This document shows, piece by piece, positions 33,524-39,830 of a DNA stretch of 39,830 nt. Source of the DNA: Nitrospirota bacterium. Lineage in GTDB: Bacteria; Nitrospirota; UBA9217. Both the position numbers and the translations under genes were made by a program. The DNA is taken from positions 1 through 39,830 of the forward strand of contig JAGVOT010000068.1 in NCBI GenBank assembly GCA_020052615.1. Reading direction: 5' to 3'. Numbering within the stretch: the stretch's first letter is position 1; each line of letters begins with the position of its first letter. Under the pieces are notes generated by a model. The model made no database searches and was not told where the DNA came from. It saw nothing but the letters and a program-made list of their open reading frames with translations.

Positions 33524-33552
33524 AAAAAAGAAGCGAGCAGCGACGCTCGCTT
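33524..33552 (-). terminator. rho-independent terminator between aprA and qmoA
   Basis: On the minus strand AAGCGAGC, a 6-nt loop and GCTCGCTT (33531-33552) form an 8-bp stem, followed by CTTTTTT (plus-strand AAAAAAG at 33524-33530). Confidence 0.8.
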
Positions 33553-33598
33553 TTCAGTATGTACCCTGTGCACTTTGCAATCTTCAATTCACAATAAG

Positions 33599-33628
33599 AC
33601 TCCGGGGAGGGACGCCCCTCCCCGGAGT
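33599..33628 (-). terminator. stable hairpin right after aprA
   Basis: ACTCCGGGGAGGG (33599-33611) and its complement (33616-33628) form a 13-bp stem with a 4-nt loop, 12 nt after the aprA stop. The following CTTATTGT is only partly T-rich, so it may act as a weak terminator or protect the 3' end of the aprBA message. Confidence 0.6.
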
Positions 33629-33640
33629 TGCTGCAGGTTC

Positions 33641-35680
33641 TTAATGCTTAACCGGAGCTGCGTCCTCAACAAGCTGCGCGTAGGCAACCTTCTTGACTTC
33701 CCACTTGTCCGTCGCGAGGTCGTACTTCGAGTTGACGAAGCACTTCCAGTTGGCATCGTCCACCAGGTCGAAATCGCCGCGGTAGTAGTAGCCGGGATAC
33801 CGCGACTCTTCCCGGAAGAGGATGTGGCGGGCATGGGCCTCCACGGACAGGATGCGGTGATAGTTCTCCCAGCAGCGCATCAGTTCGTGCAGGTTGCTCG
33901 CGGCCATCTTGGAGGTGTCTTCCTTCAGCATCTGGAGGAGACGGAGGCCTTCCTCAAGCATGGTCTTGGAGGTCATGTACCAGGTCGAGATGCCGCCAAA
34001 ATACTCGTCGGCGATCTTCTGCAGACGGGTCTGGAGCATCTTCGGCTTGATGTAGTGCGGGTTGGTCGACGTGTCCGTGGTGTAGGTCTTGTACTTCTCA
34101 TACACCTCGAAGGGCAGGTAGAGCTCGGCCGCCAGGTGGTCCGCCGTCTCCTTGATGGTCGGGGTGTAGTTCGGGTTGTCGAGCAGGAACGCGATCGCGT
34201 TCTTCGCTGCGATGCGGCCTTCGGCATGGGAGCCCGAAGAGAACTTGTGGCCCGATGCGCCGCAGATGTCGCCGCACATAAAGAGGCCCTTCACGGTCGA
34301 CTGGCGGTTGTAGTTGCCCGCCGGCCATTTCTTGTTCCACTCTTCCGGCGCGCCGAGGTCATCGGGGCCGCAGCACCAGAAGCCGGCACAGCCCGCGTGC
34401 GAACCGAGGAGATAAGGCTCGGTCGGCATGATCTCGGAAGGAACCTTGTCCGGCTCGACGTTCTTCGAGGCCCAGAGTCCGGCCTGGCCGATGGCCATAT
34501 CGAGGAAGTCTTCCCATGCCTCTGCCTCGAGGTGCTTCACCTTCTTGGCGCCCTCTTTGTCGCCGAGCTTTTCCTTGAAGGTCTTGTTGATCGCCGCCAT
34601 TGCCTCATCGGTCCTCATGAGGATCGGGCCTTTGCCCAATTTCATGTCACGCATCATGAGGTGGTTGCGGATGGCCGTGCCGAGGTTGTCCACATACTTG
34701 CCGTACTTCGCCTTGGCTTCCGCCAGGGCTTCCGGCTTGGCGCAATAGTCTTCGCCGAGGCTGTTGGTCGCCTTGGCCTTGAAGAACAGGAACCAGGCGC
34801 CTACCGGTCCGTAGCCGTCCTTGAAGCGGGCGGGCACGAAGCGGTTCTCCATCATGGTCAGCTCTGCGCCGGCCTGCAGGCCGAGGGCGTAGCCGGAACC
34901 GGAGTTCCACACCGGGTACCAGGCGCGGCCCTGGCCTTCCTGGGTGGACCGGGGACGGAACACGTTCACCGCTCCGCCGGCTGCCAGCACCATGGCCTTT
35001 GCCTTGAAGATGTAGATCTTGTTCTCACGGACGCTGAAACCCGCCGCTGCTGCAACACGGTTCGGCTCCTTGGCGTCGTTGTAGAGCTTCACGATGAATA
35101 CGCGCTCGTAGTGGTTCGTCTTGACACCCGTCGCGGCGCGGTTCGTCTCCAGGGCCTTCTTCGCGGCCTCGGCCACGATGACCTTGTAGGACTCACCGTT
35201 GATCATGATCTGCCACTTGCCCGAACGGACCGGCTTGCCGCCGTCCTTGAGGGAGACCTTGCCGGCGTCCTTTGCCTGGAAGCCGTCGAGAGAGAAGCCG
35301 TCGTCGCCCATCTTCCAGATCGGGAGGCCCCACTCTTCGAAGAGCTGCACGGAATCATCGACGTGACGGCCGAGGTCATAGACCAGGTCCTCGCGGATGA
35401 TGCCCATGAGGTCGTTCCGTACCATCTTTACATAGTCCGCCGGATCATTCTCACCCATGTAGGTGTTGATGGCCGACAGGCCCATGGCGACGGCGCCGGA
35501 CCGGTCGGTCGCGGCCTTGTCCACCATGGTGATCTTGATCTTCTTGGGATTTGCCCAGCGCGCGCCTTCGAATGCCGCGCCGCAGCACGCCATGCCGCCG
35601 CCGATGAGGAGGAGATCGGTCTCAACCTCTTCGACTGCCGGCTTCGCGCAGAACGAGAACGTACAGGTTTCTTTTTCCAT
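33641..35680 (-). CDS. aprA: adenylylsulfate (APS) reductase subunit alpha
   Basis: A 679-residue cytoplasmic FAD enzyme that reduces APS to sulfite and AMP, or runs in reverse. The FAD motif GGGMACCGAA is at 27-36. Further family elements include WANPKKIKITMVDKAATDRSGAVAMGLSAINTY, FRPRSTQEGQGRAWYPVWNSGSGYAL and GAWFLFFKAKATN. Length is close to known AprA (about 660). AAGGAGG precedes the ATG; the gene starts 14 nt after aprB. The sequence alone does not tell oxidative from reductive use. Linkage to qmoABC is the arrangement seen in sulfate reducers and in a few sulfur oxidisers. Confidence 0.98.
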   Translation of the reverse strand: MEKETCTFSFCAKPAVEEVETDLLLIGGGMACCGAAFEGARWANPKKIKITMVDKAATDRSGAVAMGLSAINTYMGENDPADYVKMVRNDLMGIIREDLVYDLGRHVDDSVQLFEEWGLPIWKMGDDGFSLDGFQAKDAGKVSLKDGGKPVRSGKWQIMINGESYKVIVAEAAKKALETNRAATGVKTNHYERVFIVKLYNDAKEPNRVAAAAGFSVRENKIYIFKAKAMVLAAGGAVNVFRPRSTQEGQGRAWYPVWNSGSGYALGLQAGAELTMMENRFVPARFKDGYGPVGAWFLFFKAKATNSLGEDYCAKPEALAEAKAKYGKYVDNLGTAIRNHLMMRDMKLGKGPILMRTDEAMAAINKTFKEKLGDKEGAKKVKHLEAEAWEDFLDMAIGQAGLWASKNVEPDKVPSEIMPTEPYLLGSHAGCAGFWCCGPDDLGAPEEWNKKWPAGNYNRQSTVKGLFMCGDICGASGHKFSSGSHAEGRIAAKNAIAFLLDNPNYTPTIKETADHLAAELYLPFEVYEKYKTYTTDTSTNPHYIKPKMLQTRLQKIADEYFGGISTWYMTSKTMLEEGLRLLQMLKEDTSKMAASNLHELMRCWENYHRILSVEAHARHILFREESRYPGYYYRGDFDLVDDANWKCFVNSKYDLATDKWEVKKVAYAQLVEDAAPVKH

Positions 35681-35694
35681 TTGTCATATCCTCC

Positions 35695-36126
35695 TTATTT
35701 CTTGATGACCGGCATCGGCTTCGACGTGGTGAAGTAGCCCGGCTTTTTGAGATTGGCGAAATCCGCTTCAGGCTTGCCCTTGTAGGGATCGACCGAGCCT
35801 TCGGCAGTGGTCCGGATGGGGAACTTGAAGCGCTTCAGGATCCCGTTCCGGAACTTGATGGTCCACATGATGGAGTCCGTGCCCCGCATCGGGATCACGT
35901 TCGCTCCCAGGGGGGAGAAATCCTGGTAGCCCCTGACTTCGATCGCCTGCTGCGGGCAGATCTTCACGCAGTTGTAGCACTCCCAGCACTGCTCCGTCTC
36001 CTGGTTGAAGGCCTTCATGAGGTCCCTGTTCAGGGTCATGAGGTCGTTCGGGCAGATATACTGGCAAGCAGTCTTATCCTGCGCCTTGCAGCCGTCACAC
36101 TTCTCTGTAATAACATAGCTCGGCAT
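35695..36126 (-). CDS. aprB: adenylylsulfate (APS) reductase subunit beta
   Basis: A 143-residue ferredoxin-like subunit that carries two [4Fe-4S] clusters and passes electrons to the AprA flavin. The ligands are seen as C10, C13, C21, C25 and C47, C50, C53, C57, with the conserved insert between C13 and C21. The C-terminal tail (IKFRNGILKRFKFPIRTTAEGS) is the part that wraps around AprA in known structures. AAGGAGG lies before the ATG. It follows sat by 57 nt. Confidence 0.97.
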   Translation of the reverse strand: MPSYVITEKCDGCKAQDKTACQYICPNDLMTLNRDLMKAFNQETEQCWECYNCVKICPQQAIEVRGYQDFSPLGANVIPMRGTDSIMWTIKFRNGILKRFKFPIRTTAEGSVDPYKGKPEADFANLKKPGYFTTSKPMPVIKK

Positions 36127-36183
36127 GGTGCGAAACCTCCTTCTTTGGATTAAATGAACTGCGTATGCAGTTTTTGTTCTCGC

Positions 36184-37422
36184 TTATTTATGCGTATGCG
36201 TGCCTTCCGCGTGGCTGTGCAGTTTGATCTCCACCTTCTCGGTGAGGCCGGCATAGTACTTCTTGAGGATCTCGAGCACTTCGGGACGGCTGAAGTGATC
36301 AGGAACGTTCTCGCCCTCGGAGAGCATCTTCCGCAGCTTGGTGCCCGAAAGCATGAGCCGGTCTTCCTTGCCGTGGGGGCAGGTCCTCATGGAGGCCATG
36401 CCGTCGCACTTGAAGCAATAGAAGGTGTGGTCGATCTTGAGCGGCTGCGTCTCGAGCGCGCCCGCCGGGATCTCGTCGAAGATCTTCTGGGCGTCGAAGG
36501 GGCCGTAGTAGTCGCCCACGCCCGCGTGGTCGCGGCCGACGATCAGGTGGCTGCAGCCGAAGTTCTGCCGGAAGAGCGCGTGGAGGAGGGCCTCCCGGGG
36601 GCCGGCATAGCGCATCTCCATGGGATAGCCGCACTGCACGGCGGAGTCCTTCACGAAGTACTTTTCCATAAGGGTGTTGATGGCGTCGGCGCGCACGTCG
36701 GCCGGGATATCGCCCTCTTTGAGCTTGCCCAGGATCTGGTGGATCAGCACGCCGTCCATGGTCTCGATGGCGATCTTGGCAAGGTACTCGTGGGAGCGGT
36801 GCATGGGGTTCCGGGTCTGGAACGCCGCGATCTTGCTCCAGCCCTTGGCCTCGAAGATCTTGCGGGTCTCGACCGGCTTCATATAGATGCCCTTGAAGGT
36901 CACGGGGAAGTGGGCCTCGGAGAGGACCTTCACCGGCCCGGCAAGGTTCACTTCCGGCTGGTTCATGACCTTCTGCACGCCCGGGTGACCGGCGACGTCA
37001 TTGGTGCGGAAGATCTTCGTGCACTCGTGCTCCTTGTCGGCCTTGGTCATGTTGTACTTCTCGGACACCTTCATGGTGGCCATGATCTCGCCCGACTCTT
37101 CGTCGACCAGCGTGATCTCTTCGTTCTTCTTGAGGGTTCCTGCGAACTCCGGCGTTGCCGAGAGCGTGACCGGCACCGGCCAGAACGTGCCGTCGGCCAT
37201 CTTGTACTTGTCGCAGACGCCCTTCCAGTCCTTCTTGGTCATAAAACCCGTGAGCGGCGTGAAAGCGCCGATCCCCATCATCACGAGATCTGCGGTCTCG
37301 CGCGAGGAAATCTTCAACTGCTTCAGGGTCTTGGCCTTCTTGAGCTCTTTCTGAAGGGCCGATCCTTCCAGAAGAAGCGGCATGAGCTTCTTCTTTTTGC
37401 CATGAGGCTTTACCAGTGCCAT
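36184..37422 (-). CDS. sat: sulfate adenylyltransferase (ATP sulfurylase), dissimilatory type
   Basis: A 412-residue enzyme that makes APS and PPi from sulfate and ATP. The ATP motif [10 protein letters not shown] is at 202-211 and [12 protein letters not shown] follows. The zinc-type Cys/His cluster [16 protein letters not shown] typical of dissimilatory Sat lies near 315-330. AAGGAGG precedes the ATG. The C-terminus is His-rich ([11 protein letters not shown]), which is unusual and could bind metal. It is 71 nt downstream of adk and 57 nt upstream of aprB, and feeds APS to AprAB and PPi to HppA. Confidence 0.98.
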   Translation of the reverse strand: MALVKPHGKKKKLMPLLLEGSALQKELKKAKTLKQLKISSRETADLVMMGIGAFTPLTGFMTKKDWKGVCDKYKMADGTFWPVPVTLSATPEFAGTLKKNEEITLVDEESGEIMATMKVSEKYNMTKADKEHECTKIFRTNDVAGHPGVQKVMNQPEVNLAGPVKVLSEAHFPVTFKGIYMKPVETRKIFEAKGWSKIAAFQTRNPMHRSHEYLAKIAIETMDGVLIHQILGKLKEGDIPADVRADAINTLMEKYFVKDSAVQCGYPMEMRYAGPREALLHALFRQNFGCSHLIVGRDHAGVGDYYGPFDAQKIFDEIPAGALETQPLKIDHTFYCFKCDGMASMRTCPHGKEDRLMLSGTKLRKMLSEGENVPDHFSRPEVLEILKKYYAGLTEKVEIKLHSHAEGTHTHK

Positions 37423-37493
37423 AACAGTTCCTCCTTATAAGGTGAAAAATATATTCTCGCGTGGTCAGCTGCCACGGTTCTTTCCCAGGCCGT

Positions 37494-38147
37494 TTATTTA
37501 CCCTCGAGCGCCGCGACGGCCTTCTTGAAGATGTCGTCGATGCTGCCGACGCCCGCAACCGTCTTCATGATCTTCTTTTTGGAATAGTAGTCGATGAGCG
37601 GCGCGGTCTGCTGCTGGTACACGTCGAGCCGCTTCTTGATGGTCGCTTCCTTGTCGTCGTCGCGCTGGAACAGCTCGCCGCCGCACTTGTCGCAGACCCC
37701 TTCTTTCTTGGGGGCGGAGAAATAGATATTGTACATCTGCTGACAGGACTTGCAGGTCCGCCGGCCGGTGAGGCGCTTCAGGAGGTCGTTCAGGTCCACA
37801 TCGATGTTGAGCGCCACGGTAAGGGGCATGCTGGAGCCGGTGAGGATCTTGTCGAGGGCCTCGGCCTGGGCCGTGTTGCGCGGGAAGCCGTCGAGGATGA
37901 AGCCGTCCTTGCAGTCAGGCTGTTTGAGCCGCTCTTCCACGAGGCCGAGCACGATCTTGTCGGAAACGAGGCCGCCCGAATCCATGATCACCTTCGCTTC
38001 CTTGCCGAGCGGCGTGCCGTCGGCGACTGCCTTCCGGAGGATGTCGCCCGTGGAGATCTGCGGGATCTTGAACCGGTCGATCAGCATTTTCGCCTGGGTG
38101 CCTTTACCGGCACCGGGTGCACCGAGAAGGACGACGCGTGTTGCCAT
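37494..38147 (-). CDS. adk: adenylate kinase with zinc-type LID
   Basis: A 217-residue enzyme converting AMP and ATP to two ADP. The P-loop GAPGAGKGT is at 9-17; the AMP-binding segments ISTGDILR and LDGFPRN are present. The long LID has four cysteines (C132, C135, C152, C155), the structural zinc site seen in many thermophile and Gram-positive enzymes. As the first gene of the sulfate cluster it would recycle the AMP set free by APS reductase. GGAGG lies 10 nt before the ATG. Confidence 0.97.
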   Translation of the reverse strand: MATRVVLLGAPGAGKGTQAKMLIDRFKIPQISTGDILRKAVADGTPLGKEAKVIMDSGGLVSDKIVLGLVEERLKQPDCKDGFILDGFPRNTAQAEALDKILTGSSMPLTVALNIDVDLNDLLKRLTGRRTCKSCQQMYNIYFSAPKKEGVCDKCGGELFQRDDDKEATIKKRLDVYQQQTAPLIDYYSKKKIMKTVAGVGSIDDIFKKAVAALEGK

Positions 38148-38223
38148 GGGGGAAGAACCTCCGCTAGAGGATTATCGTGCGCGCGAATGTGCTAAGGAGC
38201 GTTGGAGCGAACGAGGAGGGCAC

Positions 38224-38265
38224 ACTGCCCGCACCTCGCGCAAACATACTTTTGGCGCAGGCAGT
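38224..38265. promoter_or_regulatory. nested inverted repeat in the adk leader
   Basis: ACTGCC (38224-38229) and GGCAGT (38260-38265) enclose GCGC (38238-38241) / GCGC (38255-38258). It lies between the AT-rich promoter region and the adk start at 38147, so it would be in the 5' leader of the sulfate operon. The arms are short, so this is a weak candidate. Confidence 0.3.
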
Positions 38266-38301
38266 AATATCGTTGAATCGGCCTTGTTTTGCAAGTTAAA
38301 A

Positions 38302-38330
38302 ATTATAATTTGAATATTAGTTTTCCTAAT
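38302..38330 (-). promoter_or_regulatory. AT-rich promoter region of the sulfate operon
   Basis: A minus-strand TATAAT (38302-38307) lies within an AT-rich block. Just upstream is the dyad ATTAG (38316-38320) / CTAAT (38326-38330), where the -35 box would be; no good -35 hexamer is seen. This suggests an activated promoter about 150 nt ahead of adk. Confidence 0.35.
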
Positions 38331-38579
38331 GTAGAGAAAAAGAGAGCGAAAAATAGCAATAAATATCAATTAGATAGCGCTATATTTTTCGGCTGCCTTT
38401 CACCAAGGGGCCCATTTCCCTGATGAAGAGACCCCACTTGACGGGAGGGTGAATCCGGCGGGAGGAAGGGACATATATTGGCTGGCTGCGGCGGTCTAAG
38501 GACGGAAAAAGTGAGGGATTTTCGATTGGAGGTTATGACGAAAGGCGGGTTGTATGAAGCCGAAACCATCCATGATGAA

Positions 38580-38599
38580 AGTCGAAAGTGAAACAATAT
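38580..38599. repeat. 20-nt direct repeat, copy 1
   Basis: AGTCGAAAGTGAAACAATAT occurs here and again at 39667-39686 in the same orientation. The two copies flank vapBC, and the second lies just upstream of the IS110-type transposase start. Confidence 0.7.
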
Positions 38600-38763
38600 C
38601 CCTGCGCTTTATCAATTATCATCAGGAACAAGACTTCTTGAGATGGCTTTTCGGGTACACTCCCTGCCAGCGGGCCATTTCCACACGTGACATACGTGAT
38701 ATAGGCGTGACAGACCCAATGGCAGCGTTTGTTGAAGTGCTGGAGGAGTCGGCGACTTTGGCA

Positions 38764-39150
38764 TCAGAACAGCTTCAGGCCGGAATGTTTTGCAATTGCC
38801 TTGAAATGTTCGTCGCGGGTGTAAAGCGGGATGCCTCTTTGAACAGCAAGCCCCGCAAGCGTCACATCCACCGGGGGGACGGTTATCCCTTTGACCCGCA
38901 AAATGCGATACAGCGAAGAAGCGTACAGATAAGTCTCTTTGTCGATCTCAAGGTAGGGCAGCCTTGAAAGCCGGTCTTTCGTCAACGTGTAGCTTGTATT
39001 GTCCCGGATCCCCTGAAGGACCTCCTGCAGAATGATGCCGCAGATCATGGCGCGATTGTTGTCCCGGATGAGCGACTCAAGCGCCGCTGCATGGCTTGAC
39101 TCAGAGGCCTGAAAAAAATCTATCCACACGGAAGTGTCAATGAGTACCAC
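38764..39150 (-). CDS. vapC: VapC-type PIN-domain toxin
   Basis: A 128-residue PIN-domain ribonuclease. Acidic active-site residues are seen in LIDTSVW (Asp5), LQEVLQG (Glu), PPVDVTLA (Asp) and YTRDEHF (Asp). It starts at a GTG (39150) with GGGGG upstream and overlaps vapB by 14 nt, as in type II toxin-antitoxin operons. All four catalytic positions are intact, so it is probably active unless bound by VapB. It presumably cleaves RNA. Confidence 0.92.
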   Translation of the reverse strand: MVLIDTSVWIDFFQASESSHAAALESLIRDNNRAMICGIILQEVLQGIRDNTSYTLTKDRLSRLPYLEIDKETYLYASSLYRILRVKGITVPPVDVTLAGLAVQRGIPLYTRDEHFKAIAKHSGLKLF

Positions 39151-39346
39151 TTCGCCCCCTTCTCATTTCCGCGAGATCGCCCTCCCAGCGAACCTTGCCT
39201 TTCAGTTCAAGGACCTGTTCGATGGCCTTTTGCTCGACCAGCCGCCTCAAGGCATAATTCACGACATCGACTTTCTTGGACATTCCGGTGATCTTTTGGG
39301 CCTTTTTGAGGACATCGTCCTCGATATCAATGACCGTGCGAGACAT
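39137..39346 (-). CDS. vapB: VapB-type antitoxin
   Basis: A 69-residue protein. The N-terminus (MSRTVIDIEDDVLKKAQKI) is a ribbon-helix-helix-like DNA-binding part, and the charged C-terminus (VRWEGDLAEMRRGR) is the expected toxin-binding tail. GGAGGG lies upstream of the ATG at 39346; a longer frame upstream has no start signal. It precedes and overlaps vapC. It probably represses its own promoter through the TGATAT repeats at 39367-39417. Confidence 0.9.
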   Translation of the reverse strand: MSRTVIDIEDDVLKKAQKITGMSKKVDVVNYALRRLVEQKAIEQVLELKGKVRWEGDLAEMRRGRSGTH

Positions 39347-39366
39347 TTGATCCCTCCCTCCGTCGA

Positions 39367-39417
39367 ATATCAACTCGATATCATTTTCCATTATTTTTAT
39401 ATCACATTTCAATATCA
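39367..39417 (-). promoter_or_regulatory. four TGATAT repeats upstream of vapB
   Basis: ATATCA on the plus strand occurs at 39367, 39378, 39399 and 39412 (TGATAT on the minus strand), at spacings of 11, 21 and 13 bp. This is near whole helical turns, as for an operator bound by several antitoxin dimers. Confidence 0.45.
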
Positions 39418-39666
39418 GCCGCAACCGGAATCTCGCGCGAGCCGCCGTCAGTCCTGCGGAGGGGAGCGCTGAGACGTTCGTTACAGCTTGTAAGGGGTAT
39501 TTGGCCGGAGTGCGAGAAAAGTAGGGTGACCCTGGTATCAATGTCCCTAAAGTCGTCTTGGATCAGCCAGACTGACGCAATGAGGTCTATGAAAGGCCGC
39601 TTGCGGATCACCCAGACCCTGCGGCGGTATGCTTTCGCTAAAAGACTCAATTAAATCCACTTAGAG

Positions 39667-39686
39667 AGTCGAAAGTGAAACAATAT
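39667..39686. repeat. 20-nt direct repeat, copy 2
   Basis: Identical to 38580-38599. It lies about 100 nt before the transposase start, so it may belong to the left end of the insertion sequence, with the other copy a remnant. Confidence 0.7.
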
Positions 39687-39714
39687 AGACCTGATAATCA
39701 TATGAAGGCACCTC

Positions 39715-39749
39715 AGCATACCAGAGAGGGGTAAGCTCTCTGGTATGCT
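39715..39749 (+). ncRNA. 14-bp hairpin upstream of the IS110-type transposase, possible bridge-RNA part
   Basis: AGCATACCAGAGAG (39715-39728) and its perfect complement (39736-39749) with loop GGGTAAG. In IS110-group elements the non-coding left end upstream of the transposase encodes the bridge RNA, which has such stem-loops. The boundaries of an RNA cannot be set from this; a leader hairpin limiting transposase expression is the alternative. Confidence 0.35.
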
Positions 39750-39786
39750 TCTAGGAAAGAGTCCAATCCAACCTAGGAGGTGCTGT

Positions 39787-39830
39787 ATGAAATTGTACAC
39801 GGGATTAGATTTGCATTCAAGTAACAGTTA
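39787..39830 (+). mobile_element. start of an IS110-family transposase (cut by window edge)
   Basis: The ATG at 39787 has AGGAGG six bases upstream. The 14 visible codons read MKLYTGLDLHSSNS. This is the usual opening of IS110-family (DEDD) transposases, with the first catalytic Asp in GLDLH. The rest is outside the window. The insertion sequence would extend leftwards into the non-coding DNA with the hairpin and possibly the repeat at 39667-39686. Confidence 0.7.

Larger units (their letters stand above)
38148..38763. other. intergenic region between adk and the toxin-antitoxin genes
   Basis: The left 200 bp carry the sulfate-operon promoter area. The right part (about 38400-38763) has lower GC. 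It holds the first copy of the 20-nt repeat (38580-38599), and an open plus-strand frame from 38554 whose peptide I do not recognise and which later runs antisense to vapC. No gene is supported. Confidence 0.5.
39347..39786. other. region between vapB and the transposase
   Basis: It holds the vapB operator repeats, the second 20-nt repeat (39667-39686) and the long hairpin (39715-39749). Between about 39420 and 39660 there are open frames on both strands with no recognised sequence. They could be decayed mobile DNA, but I cannot support a gene. Confidence 0.45.

Noticed and set aside
33500-35737. Plus-strand open frame of 745 codons antisense to aprA
   Set aside because: Shadow of aprA, which is unmistakable on the other strand.
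38554-38967. Plus-strand open frame starting MKPKPSMM
   Set aside because: The second half is antisense to vapC, the first half matches nothing I recognise, and the start has no ribosome site.
1-39830. CRISPR arrays, rRNA and tRNA genes
   Set aside because: No regularly spaced direct repeats and no recognisable rRNA or tRNA sequence were seen by eye. A covariance-model scan would be needed to exclude a tRNA fully.

Overview
The window is a GC-rich bacterial chromosome segment, densely packed on both strands, from an organism with a complete cytoplasmic sulfate activation and APS reduction module: sat, aprBA and qmoABC, with adk and a membrane pyrophosphatase alongside. This gene set, the CxxC-rich redox proteins and several palindromic dispersed repeats point to an uncultured dissimilatory sulfur-metabolising lineage. 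I favour Nitrospirota (Thermodesulfovibrio-like); Desulfobacterota is the alternative. The taxonomic call is inference, since no rRNA is present. dsrAB is outside the window, so the direction of the pathway (sulfate reduction or sulfur oxidation) is not proven here.

Layout. 1-391 (minus): the start of an exported protein and a small Cys-rich protein. Upstream of them lies a textbook sigma-54 control region: a perfect -24/-12 promoter, an IHF-consensus site and an 11-bp-arm dyad. 838-3802 (minus): a two-component system whose response regulator is itself a sigma-54 activator, with a palindrome over its own promoter. 4123-9279 (plus): uvrA, a small lipoprotein and nadB. 9395-13103 (minus): an apparent operon of a PhnD-like binding lipoprotein, a HAMP-PAS sensor ending in a conserved CxxC/CxxC domain with no kinase, an Slp-type lipoprotein and a DUF1499 membrane protein. 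13313-17149 (plus): glutaredoxin, ferredoxin-thioredoxin-reductase-like protein, an unknown protein, a TauE/SafE exporter, then a Tat-exported sulfite-oxidase-family molybdoenzyme and a c-type cytochrome. This looks like a thiol-redox and sulfite-handling block. 17253-19601 (minus): a lipoprotein and guaA. 19925-20689 (plus): an apparently leaderless HD protein. 20864-25579 (minus): a large Calx-beta surface lipoprotein, a YkgJ-type Cys-cluster protein and an HDIG protein.

25919-38147 (minus) is the energy core, transcribed adk-sat-aprB-aprA-qmoA-qmoB-qmoC-CBS-hppA. Sat makes APS and PPi. HppA hydrolyses PPi and conserves its energy as an ion gradient. Adk recycles the AMP released by APS reduction. 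AprAB reduces APS with electrons supplied through QmoABC. Two hairpins, one with a T-tract, separate aprA from qmoA, and a dispersed palindrome lies between qmoB and qmoC, so the cluster is probably not expressed as one even transcript.

38148-39830 is an accessory edge: a vapBC toxin-antitoxin pair between two copies of a 20-nt repeat, then the first codons of an IS110-type transposase preceded by a 14-bp perfect hairpin. That leader may be part of a bridge-RNA region. Dispersed palindromes of at least four kinds (near 6966, 7621/13906, 19751/29891 and 25689) sit in intergenic DNA throughout.
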